The notes beneath the pieces were generated by a model, which was not told the DNA's origin, did no database searches, and worked only from the letters and a program-made list of their open reading frames with translations. Positions 1 to 4,222 of a stretch of DNA of 5,059 bases are shown here, in pieces (the first letter of the stretch is position 1; every line of letters begins with the position of its first letter). Made by a program: the position numbers and the translations under genes. This DNA comes from an uncultured Clostridia bacterium (lineage in GTDB: Bacteria; Bacillota; Clostridia; Christensenellales; Borkfalkiaceae): the NCBI GenBank assembly GCA_947629225.1, contig CANRCY010000114.1, forward strand, positions 1 through 5,059, written 5' to 3'.

Positions 1-6
1 GAACAG

Positions 7-34
7 ACAGTCCTTGAACAAAGGGCTGTTTTTT
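7..34 (+). terminator. Probable intrinsic terminator of a gene left of the window
   Basis: ACAGTCC (7-13) pairs with GGGCTGT (23-29), with one G-T wobble and a 9-nt loop, and is followed by a run of six T (29-34). This is the layout of a rho-independent terminator on the + strand. It lies just 10 nt before the Shine-Dalgarno of the next gene, so it either ends an upstream gene or attenuates transcription entering the Mob-like gene. A second hairpin, AGGGC (22-26) with GCCCT (37-41), would compete for the same bases. Whether that matters is inference. Confidence 0.6.
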
Positions 35-43
35 CTGCCCTCG

Positions 44-53
44 AAAGGAGGTG
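44..53 (+). promoter_or_regulatory. Strong Shine-Dalgarno that points to an ATT start at 61
   Basis: AAAGGAGGTG is a near-perfect anti-16S match. The AGGAGG core (46-51) sits 9 nt before ATT at 61, which is in frame with the downstream coding region. The first in-frame ATG, at 85, is 33 nt away and has no ribosome site of its own. No ATG, GTG or TTG in this frame lies at a usable distance, because the frame is closed by a TGA at 52-54. Confidence 0.7.
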
Positions 54-60
54 AAACAAG

Positions 61-852
61 ATTTACAAGTATTACGAAAACAAAATGGGGATGCCAGAAC
101 AGAAGTATCCACGGGACAAGCACGCGACAATTTCCGTTATATCGCATAAGGCGCAAGATTTTCAAAGTATAGACGAATACCTCAAAGACTGCGAACAGCG
201 GTATAAGGTAGAATACTTCAAAAAGATGTCCACGACCGAACAGGCGTGGAGAGAAGTGATGAAGTCTACGAACGCCGCCTACCACTTCCGAGGCAAGAAC
301 ATTGTCTTGGAGTGTCTGCAATTCGGTGGCAATCGTGAGTTTTGGGACGGCTTCAATTCCGAACAGGATATACGAAGCTATTTCAAAGTTTGTTACCAAT
401 ACGCCATAGACAAAATAGGTTTCTTGCGCACACATGAGAACATCATCTGCGCCGCGATCATTACCGAGCCGAACAGGCGAAACCTCTTTGTCTATTATCT
501 TCCCGTCACCGAAGTGTGGCAAGAAAAGATCATGAGCGACGATAAAAGCGCGGCGGGGAACAAACTTCAACTGCGCGATGAGTACGATATGCCTATGTAT
601 AAGCATTGCATTGAAATAGACGATCCATTGCTTTCACACAGCGCGTTTTGGGAGGCGCGCGGCGGGTTGGTGTCATACTCCGCTTTGCAAGAGGACTTTT
701 TCAAGGAAGTATCCGAGAAATACGGAGCGAAGCACGGTGAGAGTTTCTCGCTCATCAAGAATACTGTGGAAAGTCAACGTAAGCGTTACCATCGGACAGA
801 CGGCGTCTTTACGATGAACTTTATTACGATGGCTTTTAAGAATCGCGCTTGA
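61..852 (+). CDS. Mob/Pre (MobV)-like plasmid recombination protein, probably inactive
   Basis: This 263-residue product (255 if read from ATG 85) resembles the Mob/Pre relaxase family of mobilisable plasmids and integrative elements, which nick DNA at an origin of transfer. The family pattern is clearest near the C-terminus, where residues of the type LVSYSALQEDFFKEVSEKYG are followed by an HGES segment (RGES/RGE in relatives), and in the central strand ending FVYYLPVT. Family members normally carry an H-x-D-E-x-x-P-H-x-H metal-binding motif there. Here the matching stretch reads IITEPNRRNLF, so all three histidines are missing. The protein is also much shorter than typical MobV relaxases (usually well over 400 residues). 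The start is placed at ATT 61 because of the strong Shine-Dalgarno at 44-53; ATG 85 is the fallback. The last 20 residues look like a frameshifted tail, since another frame gives RRLYDELYYDGF and a stop at 837-839. It precedes a broken recombinase, so a decaying mobile element is the best reading. Family assignment is moderately sure; nicking activity is doubtful. Confidence 0.65.
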   Translation: MYKYYENKMGMPEQKYPRDKHATISVISHKAQDFQSIDEYLKDCEQRYKVEYFKKMSTTEQAWREVMKSTNAAYHFRGKNIVLECLQFGGNREFWDGFNSEQDIRSYFKVCYQYAIDKIGFLRTHENIICAAIITEPNRRNLFVYYLPVTEVWQEKIMSDDKSAAGNKLQLRDEYDMPMYKHCIEIDDPLLSHSAFWEARGGLVSYSALQEDFFKEVSEKYGAKHGESFSLIKNTVESQRKRYHRTDGVFTMNFITMAFKNRA

Positions 853-857
853 ATCCC

Positions 858-886
858 TTGACAAACCTCAAAGAAAAGTGTATAAT
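858..886 (+). promoter_or_regulatory. Perfect-consensus housekeeping promoter of the broken recombinase
   Basis: TTGACA (858-863), a 17-nt spacer and TATAAT (881-886) match the sigma-70/sigma-A consensus exactly. Transcription would start near 893, about 30 nt before the ATG at 924. The promoter begins six bases after the Mob-like stop codon, so the recombinase had its own strong promoter. Confidence 0.88.
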
Positions 887-899
887 CGTATTCATACGA
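886..899 (+). promoter_or_regulatory. Inverted repeat over the predicted transcription start (operator candidate)
   Basis: TCGTA (886-890), four bases, then TACGA (895-899) form a perfect 5-bp dyad that begins at the last base of the -10 box and covers the predicted start point. A repressor bound here would block the strong promoter. It could also be a weak hairpin at the 5' end of the mRNA or chance. No regulator gene is seen in the window. Confidence 0.35.
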
Positions 900-923
900 C
901 GCATATATTTTACGGAGGTCATT

Positions 924-968
924 ATGGAAAAGAAACCGAGAGCTGCGGGATATGTTCGCCCGTTATAA
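924..968 (+). pseudogene. N-terminal stub of serine recombinase (14 codons)
   Basis: ATG 924 has a good Shine-Dalgarno (GGAGGT, 914-919) and a consensus promoter. It encodes MEKKPRAAGYVRPL and then stops at TAA 966-968. MEKKPRAAGYVR is the expected start of a serine site-specific recombinase, where the next residues should be V-S-T-x-E-Q with the catalytic serine. Here the reading is cut right after the Arg and runs out of frame into the C-terminal half. This is seen directly as the sudden change in which frame carries recognisable recombinase sequence, from frame 3 to frame 1, near 951-962. The catalytic resolvase domain is therefore missing, probably through a deletion of roughly 170-190 codons (estimated from usual family length). 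The stub overlaps the ATG at 952, so it could act as a short leader allowing re-initiation there. Confidence 0.75.
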
Positions 969-1950
969 GAGCGGAGAAAAAGCCAAAAGTATTGTGGATA
1001 GACTGAACGCACAAGGTATTCGCAACAAAAGCGGCGCGACATTCACAGTCAATTCTTTTGCCAAAATTATCCGCAACAGCAAATATGCGGGAATTGTCAT
1101 CAACAACGGCGAAACTTATGAAAACGTCGTCCCCGCTATCATGGACAAGGATACCTATGAAGCCTGCAACCGTATTATGGACAATCAACGGCACAAGCAA
1201 AAGACCGTGCAGGAACACAGCGAATATGTTTTGTCCGGAAAACTTTTCTGCGGATACTGCGGCACACTCATGACTGCCGAGGACGGAACAAGTCATACAG
1301 GCAAGATCTATCACTACTACAAGTGCTTTAACCGCAAGAAGAACAAAGAGCAATGCAGCAAGAGTAATATTACAAAAGAAAAACTCGAAAACCTCGTCTT
1401 TGAAGCAACAATCGAATACGTCTTGAAACCGCAGGTGATAGAAAAAATCGCCTTTGCGGTCGTGGAGAAATTCAACAGCAGCATTACAAAGTCCGATTCG
1501 CTTACTCTGCTTGAAAAGGAGCAGCAGCAAGTGCAAAAGTCCATAAACGGCTTCCTGAACGCTATCGCCAAGGGAGTTGTTACGAAGTCCACAAAGGAAA
1601 GACTGCTTGCTTTGGAACAGCAAAATGATATTCTCGAAGAAAAGATTGCATTGGAAAAGGCAAGACAAATTCAGCCGCTTGAATATGAAACAGTAAAGGC
1701 ATTCCTAACCTATTTTGCAAGGAAGAAATACCAAAACGATGAGGAGAAAAACGAATTTTTCAACTCGTTCATCTATCGCGTTGTCCTCTTTGACGACTGC
1801 GTGTATATCTTTTACAACACTTCGCCCGACATGCCGACAAAGGTAAAACTCGACAAGGACGAACTTGACGAACTGAAAAACCCCGAACATAGAAAAAGCA
1901 CCCGACTTGAACCGCTTGGGTTCAAATTGGGTGCTGATGGCGGAAGGTGA
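952..1950 (+). CDS. Serine recombinase C-terminal fragment, catalytic domain deleted
   Basis: This 332-residue ORF carries the non-catalytic half of a large serine recombinase. Residues 1-75 form the recombinase (DNA-binding) domain, with the typical MFARYKSGEK, LNAQGIRNKSG, IIRNSKYAG and VPAIMDKDTYE segments. Residues 95-140 are the zinc ribbon, with Cys100, Cys103, Cys125 and Cys135. Residues about 180-240 are a Lys/Glu/Gln-rich predicted coiled coil, the part that in relatives controls synapsis. The resolvase domain with its nucleophilic Ser is absent, so it cannot cut DNA. Start ATG 952 has only a weak ribosome site (GCGGGA), and translation might depend on coupling to the 14-codon stub that overlaps it. 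The last 18 residues (KSTRLEPLGFKLGADGGR) are read from the complement of the tRNA-Ser terminator and 3' end, so the original C-terminus is probably lost or extended. Functionally a pseudogene; a leftover DNA-binding role is possible but unproven. Confidence 0.85.
   Translation: MFARYKSGEKAKSIVDRLNAQGIRNKSGATFTVNSFAKIIRNSKYAGIVINNGETYENVVPAIMDKDTYEACNRIMDNQRHKQKTVQEHSEYVLSGKLFCGYCGTLMTAEDGTSHTGKIYHYYKCFNRKKNKEQCSKSNITKEKLENLVFEATIEYVLKPQVIEKIAFAVVEKFNSSITKSDSLTLLEKEQQQVQKSINGFLNAIAKGVVTKSTKERLLALEQQNDILEEKIALEKARQIQPLEYETVKAFLTYFARKKYQNDEEKNEFFNSFIYRVVLFDDCVYIFYNTSPDMPTKVKLDKDELDELKNPEHRKSTRLEPLGFKLGADGGR
1892..1936 (-). terminator. Intrinsic terminator of tRNA-Ser
   Basis: Read on the - strand, AGCACCC (1935-1929) pairs with GGGTGCT (1903-1897). 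An inner stem, TTGAACC (1925-1919) with GGTTCAA (1913-1907), stacks inside it after a small internal loop. A run of five T (1897-1893) follows directly. It starts two bases after the CCA end of the tRNA. On the + strand the hairpin has no T run, so it is unlikely to terminate the recombinase fragment that reads through it. Confidence 0.85.
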
Positions 1951-2025
1951 GGGATTCGAACCCCCGGAAACTTTCGCTTCAACGGTTTTCAAGACCGCCG
2001 CGTTAAACCGCTCCGCCAACCTTCC
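1938..2025 (-). tRNA. tRNA-Ser(UGA), CCA end encoded
   Basis: The - strand folds as a class II tRNA. The acceptor stem is GGAAGGT (2025-2019) with ACCTTCC (1948-1942), followed by discriminator G at 1941 and CCA at 1940-1938. The anticodon loop CTTGAAA (1993-1987) holds anticodon TGA (1991-1989), which reads serine UCA and related codons. A long variable arm (GAAGC, GAAA loop, GTTTC) is the serine hallmark, and the T loop TTCGAAT is standard. The 3' end overlaps the antisense recombinase fragment by 13 bp. I see no convincing promoter between it and the degV-type gene upstream, so it may be processed from a longer transcript. Confidence 0.97.
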
Positions 2026-2075
2026 CTATGCTTTTGTATCTATGCTTTCCGAACTTTACGCTCACCCATACGGTC

Positions 2076-2106
2076 GGCGGGAGCGGCGCAACACGCGCCG
2101 CTCGCC
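2076..2106 (-). terminator. GC-rich hairpin just after the DegV-family gene, no T run
   Basis: GAGCGGCGC (2081-2089) and GCGCCGCTC (2095-2103) form a perfect 9-bp stem with a 5-nt loop, extendable by GGC (2076-2078) with GCC (2104-2106). It lies 12 nt beyond the DegV stop codon. No T run follows in the - direction, so it is a poor intrinsic terminator. It could protect the mRNA 3' end, slow the polymerase or mark a processing point before the tRNA. Confidence 0.5.
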
Positions 2107-2115
2107 GAATTTCGC

Positions 2116-2988
2116 TCAACGTTTCTTGCCGCGGAAGAAAACCGCAAGCGTTCCCGCGCCCGAGTGCGTGCCGATCACGCTCCCGATCTGATTGACATAA
2201 ATTTTATGGTCTGCAAAGTCGTTTTTCAAGAGCGAGATCAGATATTCCACATCCTCTTCGCAATCGCCGTGGCTGATGAAGATCGGGTCGTCGCGGTCGA
2301 GGATTTGCAGCTCCTTCATATGTTCGACCAAGGCAGAGATCGATTTCCGTCTGCCCATTGCCTTCCCGATCGCGATCAAGTGCCCCGCGTCGGCGACATG
2401 CAGAACGGGCTTGATCTTCAACATCGTCCCGATGACGGCGGTCGTGGCGGACACCCTCCCCCCGCGCTTCAGGTGGAAGAGATTATCCACGGTAAAATAG
2501 TGGCAGATGTGAAGTTTCAATCCCTCCGCATAGCGGTACGTCTCTTCGATCGTCGCGCCCGTATCCGCCTTGCGCACCACATAATCGACGAGCAGTCCTT
2601 CCCCGAGAGAGGCGCAAAGAGAGTCTAAAACAAGAATTTTCCTCTCGGGGTAACGCGCGCTCAGCTCCCGCGCGGCGACGACGTAGCTGTTGTACGTTCC
2701 CGAAAGTCCCGAAGAAAACGCGACGATAAGCGCGTCGTTTCCCTCACGGACAATGGGTTCTATCTTGCGCTTCGCCTGCTCGGGGGAGACCTGAAAGGTC
2801 GTCGGCATGGAGCCGCCGCGCAGCCGCGCATAAAATTCTTTTACATCGAGCGAGGCGCCGTCTTCCCCTTCGTACAGAACGCCGTCCATATTGAACCCAA
2901 GTCTTATGGCGGTAACATCATGTTCGGTGTAATATTCTTCCGGCAGATCGGAAGCGGTATCCGTTAAAATAACAAATTTCCTCTGCAT
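2116..2988 (-). CDS. DegV-family fatty-acid-binding protein (FakB-like)
   Basis: This 290-residue protein belongs to the DegV family, whose best-studied members (FakB) hold a fatty acid while the kinase FakA phosphorylates it, feeding host or medium fatty acids into phospholipid synthesis. It has the family landmarks in order: TDTASDLP (9-16), the lid segment MPTTFQVSP (61-69) with its Thr/Ser pair, FSSGLSGTY (91-99), LDSLCASLGEGLLV (121-134), LKRGGRVS (173-180) followed by GTMLKIKPVL, the R-rich GRRKS segment (212-216), SHGDCEED (239-246) and IGTHSGAGTLAVFF (272-285). Length is normal for the family (about 280-290). The start ATG 2988 is preceded by GGGAAAGGGA and, further up, by a consensus promoter. 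It lies downstream of minE on the same strand and may also receive read-through from it. No fakA-like kinase is in the window. Bacteria often have several DegV paralogues, so the ligand cannot be told. Confidence 0.96.
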   Translation of the reverse strand: MQRKFVILTDTASDLPEEYYTEHDVTAIRLGFNMDGVLYEGEDGASLDVKEFYARLRGGSMPTTFQVSPEQAKRKIEPIVREGNDALIVAFSSGLSGTYNSYVVAARELSARYPERKILVLDSLCASLGEGLLVDYVVRKADTGATIEETYRYAEGLKLHICHYFTVDNLFHLKRGGRVSATTAVIGTMLKIKPVLHVADAGHLIAIGKAMGRRKSISALVEHMKELQILDRDDPIFISHGDCEEDVEYLISLLKNDFADHKIYVNQIGSVIGTHSGAGTLAVFFRGKKR

Positions 2989-3032
2989 TTTGTTCCCTTT
3001 CCCAGCATGAATTCGTTTTACTCTCTCTCTAA

Positions 3033-3061
3033 ATTATAGAAAGATTCTCCTCTTTTGTCAA
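3033..3061 (-). promoter_or_regulatory. Perfect-consensus promoter of the DegV-family gene
   Basis: On the - strand TTGACA (3061-3056), a 17-nt spacer and TATAAT (3038-3033) match the housekeeping consensus exactly. The start point would be near 3026, about 38 nt before the DegV ATG, inside a (GA)5 run (3030-3021). The -35 box begins 15 nt past the minE stop codon, so the DegV gene can be expressed independently of minDE. Confidence 0.9.
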
Positions 3062-3076
3062 TCTCTTTCCCAAAAT

Positions 3077-3304
3077 TTATCGAAGAGAAGCAAAGTTTTT
3101 TACGCGCGTCGCCTTAAAAGAAACGGTCACATCGGTGCCGCTTTTCCCCTTTTTCAGGTTGAGATTCACGTTTTCGGTATCGAAGTATTCCTTCGCGATG
3201 TGGGTAAAATCGGCGAGGACGGCGGCTCTGGTCGCGTCGTTGATCTCCTCTTTGTCGTCTTCGAGCATTTTTTTGAGTCTGAGTTTTGTCGTTTCTCTTT
3301 TCAT
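3077..3304 (-). CDS. minE: Cell division topological factor MinE, short N-terminus
   Basis: The 75-residue product is MinE, which binds membrane-bound MinD, stimulates its ATPase and releases it, so that division is confined to midcell. Residues about 6-25 (TKLRLKKMLEDDKEEIND) match the anti-MinCD segment seen as KxRLKLVLxxDR in relatives. Residues 26-75 match the dimer-forming topological domain, with the helix RAAVLADFTHIAKEYF followed by two beta strands. The start at ATG 3304 is chosen because GGAGGG (3315-3310) lies 5 nt upstream. A longer in-frame GTG start at 3334 would overlap minD, and the ribosome site would then lie inside the gene. From ATG 3304 only about five residues precede the anti-MinCD segment, whereas most MinE proteins have 10-15, including an amphipathic membrane-targeting helix. 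It follows minD by 13 bp in one operon. Identity is supported by sequence pattern and context together. Confidence 0.9.
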   Translation of the reverse strand: MKRETTKLRLKKMLEDDKEEINDATRAAVLADFTHIAKEYFDTENVNLNLKKGKSGTDVTVSFKATRVKNFASLR

Positions 3305-3317
3305 GAAATCCCTCCGT

Positions 3318-4070
3318 TCATTTATGCAGCGCACGAATCAGTCCGCTGAAAAAGCCTTTTTTGGTCCCCTCTGCACCCGCGATCCCGCCTGTGTAGAAAT
3401 TTGCGAGGATACGGAACGCACGGGAACGGTCGGTAATATTGTCGAGGAAAATGCGGTCTTCCTCGGGGACAACGACGGTGAGCGGAATTTTCAACGTTTC
3501 GGCGATCTCCTCGGGTTTTAAGAGTTCCCCTCGCCGCACGAGGTCGTTCCGCACCATATTCACCACGAGCCCCACCCGTTGCAGGCGGTAGCTCTTCAAC
3601 ATGCCCGCAACGCGCGCGCCGTCCCTGAGCGCGGAGATATGCGGCGTTGTAACGAGCAGGGCTTCGTCGGCGCAAGCCACGGCGCGATGAAACCCTTCGT
3701 CGATCCCCGCGGGAGAATCGATCAGAATAAAATCGAACCTCTGCGCGAGGGAATCGAGGATCAATCGTACCGCCTGCGGCGAGACGTAGCGCTCGGAAAT
3801 GCGGTTGCTCGCAAGCGAATAGAGGGTCGGATAGCGGGGGTGCCGCACGAGCGCCTGTTTGGGGCGGCATCTACCCTCCACGACGTCAACGACGTCGAAC
3901 GAAGCGAGATTTTCCACGCCCAAAACGACGTCGATGTTATTCAAACCGAAATCGAGATCGCAAACGATCACGCGATACCCGTTTTTTGCAAGCTGAACGC
4001 CGAGGTTTGCCGTGACCGTAGTCTTTCCGACGCCCCCTTTCCCCGAAGTAATCACGATTTTTCTTGCCAT
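3318..4070 (-). CDS. minD: Septum site-determining protein MinD (ATPase)
   Basis: This 250-residue ParA/MinD-type ATPase binds the membrane in its ATP form and, in known systems, recruits MinC and is released by MinE. The deviant Walker A GKGGVGKTT (10-18) has both the signature Lys11 and Lys16. Switch I is DLDFGLNNID (38-47), switch II/Walker B is IDSPAGID (117-124), and the C-terminal GFFSGLIRALHK (239-250) is the expected amphipathic membrane-targeting helix. The internal NMVRNDLVRRGELL segment (171-184) and VVPEEDR are typical of MinD. It is slightly shorter than E. coli MinD (270). The start ATG 4070 has AGAGGAAAGG a few bases upstream. minE follows by 13 bp. The usual upstream partner minC is not present, since the next gene upstream is unrelated and is closed off by a terminator. 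Confidence 0.97.
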   Translation of the reverse strand: MARKIVITSGKGGVGKTTVTANLGVQLAKNGYRVIVCDLDFGLNNIDVVLGVENLASFDVVDVVEGRCRPKQALVRHPRYPTLYSLASNRISERYVSPQAVRLILDSLAQRFDFILIDSPAGIDEGFHRAVACADEALLVTTPHISALRDGARVAGMLKSYRLQRVGLVVNMVRNDLVRRGELLKPEEIAETLKIPLTVVVPEEDRIFLDNITDRSRAFRILANFYTGGIAGAEGTKKGFFSGLIRALHK

Positions 4071-4139
4071 GCCCTTTCCTCTGAAAACCTTTTTGGAACA
4101 TCATAAAACATGCGGCGCGGAATATTACGGGAAAATTTG

Positions 4140-4161
4140 TCGGATAAAACATAATCGGATA
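4140..4161 (-). repeat. Two 7-bp direct repeats upstream of minD, possible control site
   Basis: TATCCGA occurs twice on the - strand (4161-4155 and 4146-4140), 15 nt apart, in the roughly 95-bp gap between the upstream terminator and minD. I find only weak promoter matches here, such as TTGATG (4171-4166) paired with TTTATC 17 nt on. The minDE promoter must lie in this gap or transcription must leak through the terminator. The repeat may be a binding site or chance. Confidence 0.25.
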
Positions 4162-4168
4162 GAATCAT

Positions 4169-4204
4169 CAAAAAAAGAAGGGCTCCGCTATGGAACCCTT
4201 CTTT
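4169..4204 (-). terminator. Strong intrinsic terminator after the repeat-domain gene
   Basis: On the - strand AAGAAGGGTTCC (4203-4192) pairs with GGAGCCCTTCTT (4186-4175) over 12 bp, with one G-T wobble and a 5-nt loop. The stem runs straight into a T run (4176-4170). It lies about 20 nt after the stop codon of the upstream gene and separates that gene from minDE. Confidence 0.93.
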
Positions 4205-4222
4205 CCGGAAAACAATTTTCAA

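Noticed and set aside
922..1668. 248-codon open frame on the - strand opposite the recombinase fragment
   Set aside because: It is antisense to sequence with clear recombinase and zinc-ribbon similarity, and its translation (Leu/Phe/Cys-rich) shows no family pattern or ribosome site.
1705..2019. 104-codon - strand frame starting inside tRNA-Ser
   Set aside because: Its start, MAERFNAAVLKTVEAK, is the well-known false translation of a tRNA-Ser gene.
2027..2047. Short direct repeat TATGCTT (2027-2033 and 2041-2047) upstream of the tRNA
   Set aside because: Seven bases in a short gap can arise by chance and no promoter or att structure goes with it.
1907..2191. 94-codon + strand frame across the tRNA
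   Set aside because: It is the antisense reading of the tRNA (AEGEGFEPPETF pattern) and of the DegV 3' end.
2164..2628. 154-codon + strand frame
   Set aside because: It is a shadow of the DegV-family gene, which has full-length family similarity on the other strand.
3322..3870. 182-codon - strand frame overlapping minD in another frame
   Set aside because: The Arg/Pro/Ala-rich composition is typical of an out-of-frame reading; minD is certain in its own frame.
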